A DNA stretch of 64,000 bases from positions 5,356,501 through 5,420,500 of the forward strand of contig NZ_CP107968.1 of NCBI RefSeq assembly GCF_036084755.1. The letters run 5' to 3'. Position numbers and translations under genes: made by a program. This stretch comes from Streptomyces sp. NBC_00370 (lineage in GTDB: Bacteria > Actinomycetota > Actinomycetes > Streptomycetales > Streptomycetaceae). The notes under the pieces were generated by a model, which was not told the origin of the DNA, searched no databases, and saw only the letters and a list, made by a program, of their open reading frames with translations. Below are positions 16,731 to 24,662 of the stretch, one piece after another; positions within the stretch are counted from its first letter, which is position 1, and every line of letters begins with the position of its first letter.

Positions 16731-18380
16731 ATGTGGCACCCCCGGAACGCCCTGCGCCTCACTGCCGCCGGTCTGGCGGCTACGGTCGGCGCGCTGTCGC
16801 TGGCGGCCTGTCAGGACCAGTCGTCGGACTCGGGCGGCGCGGCCACCCCCGCCCCCACGTCGTCGTCAGCCGCGTCGGCCGCCTCGTCGGCCGCCGCCGC
16901 TTCGGCGTCGTCCGCCGCGCCCGAGCCGTCGCCCACACGGTCGTACCCGCTCTCCAGCGCGCCGCGCACCGTCCCGGCGGTCCGGAGCCATCAGGCGGCC
17001 CACGGTCCGGGCTGGCGTCCTTCGGCCAACAGCGGCGTCGTCGTGGCGCGCGGCAGCGCGGGCAGCGGGCTCGCCGACGAGGCGAAGCTGCTGGCCCAGG
17101 AGCTGAAGATCGGGTACCGGGGCGCGGTCGCCGCCAGGGCGGGCGACGTCGAGCTGGCCCTGAAGCCCGGCGGCGGCGCCGAGTCGTACACCCTCACGGC
17201 CGCCAACAACCGGGTGCTGATCACCGGTCCCGCGCAGGCCGGGGTCTTCTACGCCACCCGCACCCTCAAGCAGGCGGTACGGGCCGACGGCGCGATGCCC
17301 GAGGGTGTCGTACGCGACTCGCCGGACCGGCCGCAGCGCGGACTGAATCTGGACATCGCGCGGAAGTTCTACAGCGAGGGCTGGATCGAGGACCGGCTGC
17401 GGGAGATGGCCGACCTCAAGCTCAACCAGCTCGGGCTGCACTTCTCGGACGACCAGGGCTTCCGCATCGAGTCGGCCACCCACCCCGACATCGTCTCGGC
17501 CGAGCACTTCACGAAGGCGCAGATCCGGCAGATCCTGGCGGTCGCGGCCCGGCTGCACATCACCGTCGTGCCCGAGATCGACTCGCCGGGACACCTCGGC
17601 GCCGTACTGGCCCCGAACCCCACGCTGAAGCTGCGTAACACCGCCGGCGTGGTCACCAAGGGCGCCATCGACATCTCGAAGCCCGCGTCCGCGCGGCTCA
17701 TCGACGATCTGGACCGCGAGTTCGCCGCGCTGTTCACCGGCGCTTACTGGCACCTCGGCGCCGACGAGTACCAGGCGCTGACGGTCCGCGACCCCGCCGC
17801 CTCCTTCCCGCAGCTCGCCACGGCCGCCCGGCAGAAGTACGGGAGCGGCGCGAGCGTGACGGACCTGACGGCGGGCTGGACGAACGACCGCGCGGGCGTG
17901 GTCACCAAGCTCGGCAAGCAGCCCAAGGTCTGGAACGACGGCGTGTTCGCCGGCGGCACCGTGCACGCCGACAAGAACCTGCAGATCGAGTACTGGACGG
18001 GCAAGGAGATCGGGGCGCGGCAGCCGGTGTCGTACCTCCAGGAGGGGCGCCCGATGGTGAACCTCAACGACGAGTACATGTACTACGTGCTCGGCCAGCC
18101 GAACGACTTCACCTATCCGACCGGGCAGCGCATCTACGAGCAGTGGACCCCGCTGGTGCTGCGCGGTACGACGGCGGTGCCCGCGCGCTACTCGAAGCAG
18201 ATCCTGGGCGGCAGGTTCGCCGTGTGGGGCGACTTCCCGAACGCCCAGACCCAGGACCAGGTGGCCGCCGGCATCAAGATGCCGCTGGCGGCGACCGCCC
18301 AGAAGCTCTGGAACCCGGGGAAGCCCGCGCTCTCCTGGACCGGCTTCACCGCGCTGGCCACAAAGCTCGACGTCGGCTGA
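16731..18380 (+). CDS. GH20 beta-N-acetylhexosaminidase lipoprotein
   Basis: A 549-aa secreted lipoprotein with a signal peptide and lipobox LSLAAC (Cys27), then a Ser/Ala-rich linker to about residue 75. It has the GH20 N-terminal domain (about 90-195) and the catalytic barrel. The catalytic Asp-Glu pair is in WHLGADEY (about 340). It probably releases GlcNAc from chitin oligomers or wall fragments by substrate-assisted catalysis. The start ATG follows AGGAGG by 10 nt. Transcribed divergently from the uraD-like gene. Confidence 0.9.
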   Translation: MWHPRNALRLTAAGLAATVGALSLAACQDQSSDSGGAATPAPTSSSAASAASSAAAASASSAAPEPSPTRSYPLSSAPRTVPAVRSHQAAHGPGWRPSANSGVVVARGSAGSGLADEAKLLAQELKIGYRGAVAARAGDVELALKPGGGAESYTLTAANNRVLITGPAQAGVFYATRTLKQAVRADGAMPEGVVRDSPDRPQRGLNLDIARKFYSEGWIEDRLREMADLKLNQLGLHFSDDQGFRIESATHPDIVSAEHFTKAQIRQILAVAARLHITVVPEIDSPGHLGAVLAPNPTLKLRNTAGVVTKGAIDISKPASARLIDDLDREFAALFTGAYWHLGADEYQALTVRDPAASFPQLATAARQKYGSGASVTDLTAGWTNDRAGVVTKLGKQPKVWNDGVFAGGTVHADKNLQIEYWTGKEIGARQPVSYLQEGRPMVNLNDEYMYYVLGQPNDFTYPTGQRIYEQWTPLVLRGTTAVPARYSKQILGGRFAVWGDFPNAQTQDQVAAGIKMPLAATAQKLWNPGKPALSWTGFTALATKLDVG

Positions 18381-18536
18381 AAATAGCCGGTCATATTCCC
18401 TTCCATATCCGGGTATCGCGGTTCCAACCACCCGGGCGGCCGTCCCTTGTGGGAGATGATCACCAGGAGCGGAGTGACGTAATCCGGCCGCCCGGCGCAG
18501 TACAGGGCAGTAGCGCGTCCGTGACAGGAGCCGTCC

Positions 18537-19136
18537 ATGAGCCTGGTGAAGCTGATCGCCCAAGCCGATGAGCGCGGGCTGGCCGCGAGCGGTCTCGCCT
18601 GCCTCGACCGGTGTCTGCCGCTGCTCGCCGAGGAGAGCGAGGTCCTGCGCCCGCTGTGGGCGGGTATCGCGGCCGGCGCCGAGGGCTGGCCGGGCAGGCT
18701 GGTGACGGCCAGGGGCGCCCTGGACGACGCCATCGACGCCGAGGCCGTGACCAACGTCGAGATCGCGCTCGTCCGCACCCTGCTGAACTCGGCGCCCGCT
18801 GCCTGGGCGCCGGAGCCGCTGCGGGTCTGGGCCGACACCTGTTCGCTGGTCGGCCTGGAGATCCACCAGAAGTTCGACACCGGCGGCGGCGCCGCGGGCG
18901 AGGAGCTTCAGGCGCGGCTCACGCGCTGCCGCGAGGAGCCCGTCGACACGGTGGCGGCCATCCCGGGAGTGGGCCCGCTCGTCGCCGGTGAACTGCGCCG
19001 TCAGGTGCGGATCCTGGAGATGCTCGCCGAGCCGGACGGCGCGGGGAGCGGACTGCGCCAGGCGCTGGATCTGTCGACCGAGGGCCAGCGGGTGCTGCGC
19101 GCGGTCGTCTCCCGCAGGGCGCGGGCGCGGAGCTGA
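18537..19136 (+). CDS. Conserved hypothetical protein
   Basis: A 199-aa soluble, mostly helical protein with no signal or membrane segment. I do not recognise a catalytic motif. The region IPGVGPLVAGELRRQVRILEM (about 141-161) looks like a helix-hairpin-helix turn, but a DNA-binding role is only a guess. It ends in basic residues and faces the CPBP gene tail to tail with a strong hairpin between them. Preceded by CAGGAG about 6 nt before the ATG. Confidence 0.65.
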   Translation: MSLVKLIAQADERGLAASGLACLDRCLPLLAEESEVLRPLWAGIAAGAEGWPGRLVTARGALDDAIDAEAVTNVEIALVRTLLNSAPAAWAPEPLRVWADTCSLVGLEIHQKFDTGGGAAGEELQARLTRCREEPVDTVAAIPGVGPLVAGELRRQVRILEMLAEPDGAGSGLRQALDLSTEGQRVLRAVVSRRARARS

Positions 19137-19146
19137 CACGGCGACA

Positions 19147-19180
19147 CCTGGGGTGGCCGGATTCAGGCGGCCACCCCAGG
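19147..19180. terminator. Bidirectional hairpin between convergent genes
   Basis: CCTGGGGTGGCCG pairs perfectly with CGGCCACCCCAGG (13 bp, 8-base loop) between the 19136 and 19233 gene ends. Confidence 0.75.
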
Positions 19181-19232
19181 CCGTAAAGGGCCTCTGACCA
19201 GGCATTTCTTCGTCGAGACCAAGGTCTGGAGT

Positions 19233-20168
19233 TTATCCGATTCCGGTCGGCTTGGACAGGCCCAGACGGCCCCGGGTGGCCGCCAGGATGATCAGGGCCG
19301 CCGTGAGCGAGGCGAGCAGGAACGCGTGGCCCGTGCCGGCGTCGGACTGGGTGGGGAACATGTCCGACGCGGCGACGGAGAAGAAGTTGTTGACGCCGGT
19401 GTGGACCAGCATCACCAGCGGCATGCTCTCGCCCGAGCGGTTGAACACCCAGGTCATCACGAAGCTGAAAGCGATCGTCGTGGCCAGGAACTCCAGCGGC
19501 TTGGTCACGGCCACGTCCGGGCCGCCGCCCCACTCGGTCAGGAACAGCGGCAGGTGCCAGGAGCCCCAGAGGACACCGACAACGAGGGTCGCGACCAGCG
19601 GGCCGAAGCGGCTCTGCATCCGGGGCATGGCGAATTCACGCCAGCCGGGCTCCTCGGCGAGGCCGGTGGTGATCATCTGGAGCAGCAGGCCGGGCAGGAA
19701 GGCGGCGAGCACCGCTGCGGGCGGCAGGACGGGAGCGCGGCCGGCGAGTGCGGCCGAGGCGAGGGTCAGCGCGGCGGGCACCGAGACGATGACCAGGGCG
19801 TACCAGTACCAGGCGAGCCGGAACTTGGTCATCCGGCGGCGCCAGACCCGCAGTCCCGCACGTCCCTCGGTGGTCGTGGTCACCAGCAGGGCCGAGCTGA
19901 TCGGGCCGAGGTAGGCGCCGGGCAGCACGCCGAGGAGCTGGCTGCCCGCGGCGCCGCCGGGGAAGGTGAAGTGCCAGATCCCCAGGCCGTTCTCGGAGAG
20001 TATGTACGGCGTCCAGGCCAGCCAGCTCAGCGCGAAGGCCAGGCAGAAGAACCAGACCAGCGGAGCGCGGCGGACGGCGGTCCGCAGCCGGGAGCTGTCC
20101 GCCGCCCGGCCGTCCGGCTCCGCACCGGCCGGCCGCGCTTCGTTGTCGGTGGGGGCTTGAATGCTCAT
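19233..20168 (-). CDS. CPBP family intramembrane glutamic endopeptidase
   Basis: A 311-aa membrane protein with about eight helices and the abortive-infection/CAAX-protease motifs: AEEPGWREF (Glu-Glu and Arg), SWHLPLF (His) and MLVHTGVNNFF (His/Asn). Bacterial members are implicated in peptide maturation or immunity to self-made peptides; no precursor gene is visible nearby. The ATG follows AAGGA by 8 nt. The longer frame to 20243 runs through a palindrome and is not used. It lies downstream of the NarL-type operator at 20267. Confidence 0.85.
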   Translation of the reverse strand: MSIQAPTDNEARPAGAEPDGRAADSSRLRTAVRRAPLVWFFCLAFALSWLAWTPYILSENGLGIWHFTFPGGAAGSQLLGVLPGAYLGPISSALLVTTTTEGRAGLRVWRRRMTKFRLAWYWYALVIVSVPAALTLASAALAGRAPVLPPAAVLAAFLPGLLLQMITTGLAEEPGWREFAMPRMQSRFGPLVATLVVGVLWGSWHLPLFLTEWGGGPDVAVTKPLEFLATTIAFSFVMTWVFNRSGESMPLVMLVHTGVNNFFSVAASDMFPTQSDAGTGHAFLLASLTAALIILAATRGRLGLSKPTGIG

Positions 20169-20203
20169 CGCGGGTTCCTTCGGACGGGCTGAAGCACGGG
20201 TTA

Positions 20204-20224
20204 TTGACGTGCTCAGCACATCAA
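20204..20224. promoter_or_regulatory. Palindrome upstream of the CPBP gene
   Basis: Arms TTGACGTGCT and AGCACATCAA around a single central C match at 9 of 10 pairs. It is placed 36 bp before the CPBP ATG, where a regulator could bind; no regulator is assigned. Confidence 0.5.
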
Positions 20225-20266
20225 TCCGTGGCCCGTGGATCACTCCCGTGCGCGCCCCAAGTGGTG

Positions 20267-20282
20267 GTACAGCAGGCTGTAC
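20267..20282. promoter_or_regulatory. GTACAGC-N2-GCTGTAC operator, copy near the CPBP gene
   Basis: GTACAGCAGGCTGTAC. The 7-base arms are identical to those of a second copy at 22419-22438, at the other end of the two-component pair. About 100 bp before the CPBP start; candidate site for the response regulator encoded between the two copies. Confidence 0.6.
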
Positions 20283-20307
20283 TTGACCGTCTCTCCGGTG
20301 CTTCCTG

Positions 20308-21042
20308 TCAGCGCGCCCCGCGCCGGGCGGCGTCCAGGAAGCGCAGCACGGCGGCCACCCGCCGGTCGACCTCGTCGGCCGGGGACAGGTCGAGCTTGGC
20401 GAAGATGCTGCGGATGTGTTTGTGGACCGCGCCCTCGGTCACGACGAGCCGGCCCGCGATGGCGCCGTTGCCCAGCCCCTCGGCCATCAGGGCGAGCACG
20501 TCGCGCTCGCGGGGGCTCAGCCGTTCCAGGCGGGTGTCCTGGCGGGAGCGGGTGAAGAGCTGGGCGACGACCTCCGGGTCGATCGCGGTGCCGCCGGACG
20601 CCACCCGGTGCAGCGCGTCCAGGAACTCCTCCACCCGGCCCACCCGCTCCTTGAGCAGATAGCCGAGGCCGCCGACCCCGCCGGTGAGCAGTTCGGTCGC
20701 GAAGCTCTGTTCCACGTAGGCGGAGAGCACGAGGACCGCGAGACCGGGGCGGCGGCGCCGGGCCTCGACGGCCGCGCGGATGCCCTCGTCGGTGTGGGTG
20801 GGCGGCATCCGTACGTCGAAGATGGCGATGTCCGGGGCGTACGCCTCGATGGCGTCCAGCGCGGCTTCGGCCGTACCCGCCGTGGCCACCACGTCGAGGG
20901 ATTCGGCGCGCAGCAGCAGGGCCAGCCCCTCGCGCAGCAGCGCGTCGTCCTCGGCTATCACGATCCGGGGAGCGTGCGGCGGGTGCGGGGCCGTCGGGTG
21001 CCGGTTCGTCAGGTGCTGGGCCGGAGGCCGGTCACGATCCAC
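20308..21042 (-). CDS. NarL/LuxR-family response regulator
   Basis: 244 aa: receiver domain (about 25-145) with acidic pair EDD and phospho-Asp in IAIFDVRMPP, then a LuxR helix-turn-helix (SPRERDVLALMAEGLGNGAIA, about 176-196). It is the output partner of the adjacent histidine kinase. Its GTG start overlaps the kinase stop by 11 nt, so the two are co-translated. The two GTACAGC-N2-GCTGTAC palindromes flanking the pair are its probable targets (inference). Confidence 0.9.
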   Translation of the reverse strand: MDRDRPPAQHLTNRHPTAPHPPHAPRIVIAEDDALLREGLALLLRAESLDVVATAGTAEAALDAIEAYAPDIAIFDVRMPPTHTDEGIRAAVEARRRRPGLAVLVLSAYVEQSFATELLTGGVGGLGYLLKERVGRVEEFLDALHRVASGGTAIDPEVVAQLFTRSRQDTRLERLSPRERDVLALMAEGLGNGAIAGRLVVTEGAVHKHIRSIFAKLDLSPADEVDRRVAAVLRFLDAARRGAR

Positions 21043-22342
21043 AGGGGAGATCCACTTCGAGGGTTGTCGGACCGCCGGGCGGGCTGGCCAGGCGGAGGGT
21101 GCCGTCGTGCGCGGCGACGCGGCGGCGGATGCCGGTGAGCCCCGAGCCGCCGTCCTCGTCGGCGCCGCCCCGGCCGTCGTCGGTGACGGCCAGCCGGAGC
21201 CGGCCGCCGCGGGCCCGTACCGTCACGGTGGCCCGTTCGGCGCCGCTGTGCTTGGCGATGTTCGTCAGGGCCTCCGCCACGACGAAGTACGTGGTCGCCT
21301 CGACCGAAGCGGCGCACCGTTCGGGCGCTTCCACGTCGATACGGCAGGGCACGGCGCAGTTCGCCGCGAGCCCGGAGAGCGCGCCGGCCAGCCCCCGGTC
21401 GTCCAGGACCGGCGGGAGGATGCTGCGCGACACCGCGCGCAGCTCGGCCAGCGCCTGTTCGGCCGCGGACTGGGCGCGTTCCAGTATCTCGTCGGCGTGG
21501 GAGGGGTCGCGGGCCACCTTGCGGCGGGCAGCGCCGAGCAGGACGGTGACCGAGACGAGCCGGTTCTGGGTGCCGTCGTGCAGCGCGCGCTCGATCCGGC
21601 GCAGCTCGGTGGCGTGGGCGTCCAGGGCGGCGGCGCGGGTGGCGGTCAGCTCGGCGACCCGCAGCGACAGATCGGCGTCGGGTCCTGCGGCGAGCAGCCG
21701 CTGTCCCGGGCCCGACTGGAGGCGTGCCATGCCGGGGGTCAGCCCGACGATGATGGCGATCCACCCCACGCCGAGCAGCGTCACGCAGAGGGCGCCCGGC
21801 CACGAGTGGGCGACGCCGAAGCCCAGCGAGGTGGCGGTCGCGTCGTCCGGCATCAGTTTCCAGTACAGCGGGAAGGCGCCGTCGCGCAGGGCGAGGAACG
21901 GCAGCAGGGCGCCGGCGACGCTCAGCAGCAGCCCCACCGTGGCGTGCCTGACCAGCCAGCGCAGCTCCCTGCGGGTGGTGGCGTCGTCGAGTGCGGCCCG
22001 CAGCCGGGTGGGCGGGGGTTCGGGGGCGATCACCTCCAGGCCCCTGCGGCCGAGCCGGGCCCGCTCCCGGCGGGCCAGGGCGTGCAGCGCGCGCAGGGCG
22101 AGCGGCGCCATGAGCAGGCCCACGCCGATCAGCGCGGCCGCACCGGTCACGGCCAGCAGGACCAGCACGCCGAGCGCCACGGCCGCTGTGCCCAGCCCGC
22201 CGGCGAGCTGTCCGGTCGCCGCGCCGGCGGCGCGCAGAGCCGCCACGGCGATGCCCCCGACACTCTCGACCGGGCCGTCCTGCCGCGTCGAAGCGCGCGC
22301 TGCCGCGGGGTTCGCCGGGTGGTCTGCCGTCCGCTCTGTCAT
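21032..22342 (-). CDS. Sensor histidine kinase, HisKA_3 type
   Basis: 436 aa. The N-terminal half holds four hydrophobic segments (about 55-90 and 130-185) with little extracellular sequence, so it probably senses the membrane. The phosphoacceptor helix reads ELRRIERALHDGTQNRLVSV (His at about 252). The ATPase domain has the N box ALTNIAKHSGA and G boxes DDGRGG and GSGLTGI. NarL-type partner gene overlaps its end. The promoter region shares a palindrome with the divergent small membrane-protein gene. Confidence 0.9.
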   Translation of the reverse strand: MTERTADHPANPAAARASTRQDGPVESVGGIAVAALRAAGAATGQLAGGLGTAAVALGVLVLLAVTGAAALIGVGLLMAPLALRALHALARRERARLGRRGLEVIAPEPPPTRLRAALDDATTRRELRWLVRHATVGLLLSVAGALLPFLALRDGAFPLYWKLMPDDATATSLGFGVAHSWPGALCVTLLGVGWIAIIVGLTPGMARLQSGPGQRLLAAGPDADLSLRVAELTATRAAALDAHATELRRIERALHDGTQNRLVSVTVLLGAARRKVARDPSHADEILERAQSAAEQALAELRAVSRSILPPVLDDRGLAGALSGLAANCAVPCRIDVEAPERCAASVEATTYFVVAEALTNIAKHSGAERATVTVRARGGRLRLAVTDDGRGGADEDGGSGLTGIRRRVAAHDGTLRLASPPGGPTTLEVDLPCGS

Positions 22343-22418
22343 CCGCTCTCCTCCGCTCTCCTCGGTCCGCGCACGACCCTAGGGCGTAGACGCCTCTGTT
22401 GGCGGTCCGAGGGACGGA

Positions 22419-22438
22419 AGGTACAGCCTGCTGTACCT
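22419..22438. promoter_or_regulatory. GTACAGC-N2-GCTGTAC operator in the divergent promoter region
   Basis: AGGTACAGCCTGCTGTACCT, perfect 9-base arms around CT. It lies between the histidine kinase (start 22342) and the small membrane protein (start 22531), and matches the copy at 20267-20282. Confidence 0.65.
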
Positions 22439-22530
22439 CCGACCGGGCGGTCCACGGGATCGTCCGGCAGGGGCGCGGTCCCTAGCGTCGGTAGCGACAA
22501 CAGCGACCGCTCCCACCGGAGGAAGTCCCC

Positions 22531-22770
22531 ATGGCGCACACCGATCCGTACCGGCTCAGCACCACCCCCACCCCTGTCGCGGAGAGCCCCGGTGACGACG
22601 GCCGGGTGGACCTCGTCCGTGCGCTGCTGTGGACGGTGGTGGTCGTCAGCGCGGTCGCCAACACCGCGGCCTCGTACGCCGATGTCAGCCTCTGGCTGCA
22701 ACTGCCCGTCGGCTTCGTCACCCTGCTCGCCGCCACGACCCTGGTCATGCGCAAGCTGCGACGCCGATGA
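22531..22770 (+). CDS. Small two-helix membrane protein
   Basis: 79 aa with two hydrophobic segments (about 30-48 and 52-72) and a basic MRKLRRR end. GGAGGA ribosome site before the ATG. Divergent from the kinase/regulator operon, with a strong palindrome about 95 bp upstream, so it is a likely direct target of that regulator. No known family recognised. Confidence 0.7.
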   Translation: MAHTDPYRLSTTPTPVAESPGDDGRVDLVRALLWTVVVVSAVANTAASYADVSLWLQLPVGFVTLLAATTLVMRKLRRR

Positions 22771-22778
22771 GACGGGAG

Positions 22779-22812
22779 CGGGCGGGCGACGTCCGTCGGC
22801 GTCGCCCGCCCG
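22779..22812. terminator. Hairpin after the 22531-22770 gene
   Basis: CGGGCGGGCGACG pairs perfectly with CGTCGCCCGCCCG (13 bp, 8-base loop) between this gene and the end of the convergent pseudogene. Confidence 0.7.
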
Positions 22813-22851
22813 TCCGTGTGTCCGGCAGCCGCTCGCCCGGCTGCCGCTCGC

Positions 22852-23612
22852 TCAGCTCGCCGTGACCCGCACGCCGTCGATCACCCAGTACCAGTTGTTG
22901 CTGCCCGTGTAGCGGAAGCGGAAGCTGACGCTGGTCGCCCCCGACGGGACGGTCAGGCTCAGCGACTGCGGCTGTGAGATGACGTCCTTGGTGTACGACG
23001 TGACGGCGACGGGGGGGTGCCGTTCCACGAGGCGAGGATCTGCGCGGTCTGACTGCCCTCCTGCCGGTAGAGCGTGGTGAATTCCAGCCGGACCTTCGCC
23101 TTCCCGCCGACCGCGTACGCCGGGGTGACGAGCGTGGAGTCGTACGTACCGGACGACGCCTTGTCGTCCCACTCGTCGGAGTCGGCCACCGCGAAGACGC
23201 CGCGCGAGCGCACGTTCAGCTCGCGGGACTGATCGCGCTGGGACCTGCTCCAGAACTCGTCGGTGGCGAAGGACCAGCCGCGCCACTCGGTGACACCGCC
23301 GGTGCCCATCGCGGAGTTGATGACGGACCAACCGCTGGGCGCGGTACGGGTGTAGCCGAGCACCCCGGCCGGGATCCCGGTCTCGTCGACCCGTCCGGAG
23401 AGCGCCGGGTACAGGGTGTCGAAGGGGTCGGCGGACCGTTCCTGGACGGGCTTGCCGTCGAGACCCCACGCGGGGTCGGGGACGATGCCCAGCTGCTTGA
23501 ACACGGTGGCGGCCACGTCCACGAGGCGGGTGTCGAAGGGGCGCGCGCCCGCGGCGATCCCGGGGCCCTGGGCGAGGACGAACGTGCGCCGTTCCTCGAT
23601 GGTGCTGCCGCC
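22852..23612 (-). pseudogene. Truncated, frameshifted alkaline phosphatase/phosphodiesterase-like gene
   Basis: One frame encodes a run from GGSTIEERRTFVLAQGPG to QILASWNGTPP. The sensible continuation (VAVTSYTKDVISQPQSL to WYWVIDGVRVTAS) is in another frame. The switch falls at a run of seven G (23011-23017), so a one-base indel or sequencing error splits it. The left part resembles the C-terminal end of the type I phosphodiesterase/nucleotide pyrophosphatase family. The catalytic N-terminal domain is missing, replaced by non-homologous sequence running into the ECF sigma region. The residue is a C-terminal beta-rich domain. No transposase or terminal repeats are visible. Confidence 0.7.
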
Positions 23613-23855
23613 GTGTGGGAGGACGGCCGAGGTCGCCACCCCCCACAGGAGAGACCCCGGCCGCCGTCCGACTACGGGCCGGCAGTGCCGCCCCGTACTC
23701 CCCTCAGCGTCAAGGGTGCGTTTTCTGTCACACCGCATAACGTCGCGAAGTTGTTGCAGGTTGTACAAGCCGTGGACGCAGGACCCGGAAAGGCCGTAGC
23801 GTTCAGATTCGCGTGGGGTGGCGCGGCAGTGACCAGCTGCGATTCAGGACGGGTT

Positions 23856-24662
23856 GTGGAAGTGCTGGGGGACGACGCGGAGCTGACCGCCGCGGTGCTC
23901 GCGGCGCAGACGGGGGACGAGAACGCCTTCCGGACTGTGTACCGCACGGTGCACCCGCGGTTGTTGGGCTATGTCAGGACGCTGGTGGGCGAGCCGGACG
24001 CCGAGGACGTGACGTCCGAGGCGTGGCTGCAGATCGCGCGTGACCTCGACAGCTTCAGCGGCGACGCGGACCGCTTCCGCGGCTGGGCGGCCCGGATAGC
24101 CCGTAACCGCGCCCTCGACCACATACGGATGCGCGGCCGGCGGCCCGCCGTCGGCGGGGACGAGACCGAACTCGCCGGACGCGCCGCCGATTCGGACACC
24201 GCGGACGAGGCGATGGAAGCGCTCGCCACCGGCCGGACGATGGCGCTGATAGCGCAACTGCCGCAGGACCAGGCCGAGGCCGTCGTGCTGCGCGTCGTGG
24301 TGGGGCTCGACGCGAAGAGCGCCGCGCACACCCTGGGCAAACGGCCAGGCGCCGTGCGCACGGCCGCACACCGGGGGCTCAAACGGCTCGCCGAACTGAT
24401 CGGCGCCGACGCCGTGGGCGGGGTGGACGGCGCGGGCGGTACGGACGGGGGGACCGGCGGGGACGGGGGCGAAGGCCCCGACGGCACGCCGGACGAAACC
24501 GCTTACCACCCGCACGAGGGGACGACGCACGGCACGGGCCGCAGCGCCGCAGGTCAGGGTGCGAGCCTGGCGGCCGTACCGCCGCAGCGGGTCTTTCGAC
24601 CGGGAGCTGCGGCGTCCGCAGGTGTGACGCATTCGCGCCTGCGGACGCAGAAGGACATGTGA
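23856..24662 (+). CDS. ECF-type RNA polymerase sigma factor
   Basis: 268 aa. Region 2 (about 20-90) includes PDAEDVTSEAWLQIARDLDSF and the FRGWAARIARNRALDHIRMRGR block. Region 4 (about 130-190) is DQAEAVVLRVVVGLDAKSAAHTLGKRPGAVRTAAHRGLKRL. A 70-residue Gly/Asp/Thr-rich tail follows. The GTG start (VEVLGDDAEL) has AGGA 6 nt upstream; the frame is open to 23613 but that part overlaps pseudogene debris. It is translationally coupled to the next gene, which is probably its membrane partner. Confidence 0.87.
   Translation: MEVLGDDAELTAAVLAAQTGDENAFRTVYRTVHPRLLGYVRTLVGEPDAEDVTSEAWLQIARDLDSFSGDADRFRGWAARIARNRALDHIRMRGRRPAVGGDETELAGRAADSDTADEAMEALATGRTMALIAQLPQDQAEAVVLRVVVGLDAKSAAHTLGKRPGAVRTAAHRGLKRLAELIGADAVGGVDGAGGTDGGTGGDGGEGPDGTPDETAYHPHEGTTHGTGRSAAGQGASLAAVPPQRVFRPGAAASAGVTHSRLRTQKDM

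Noticed and set aside
16866..19205. 779-codon open frame on the minus strand opposite the hexosaminidase
   Set aside because: It mirrors the codon phase of the real + strand genes, spans two genes and a terminator, and its Arg/Gly/Ala-rich translation has no domain; a high-GC shadow.
22852..23855. Mobile element insertion as cause of the pseudogene
   Set aside because: No transposase, inverted ends or target duplication are visible; a simple deletion plus indel suffices.
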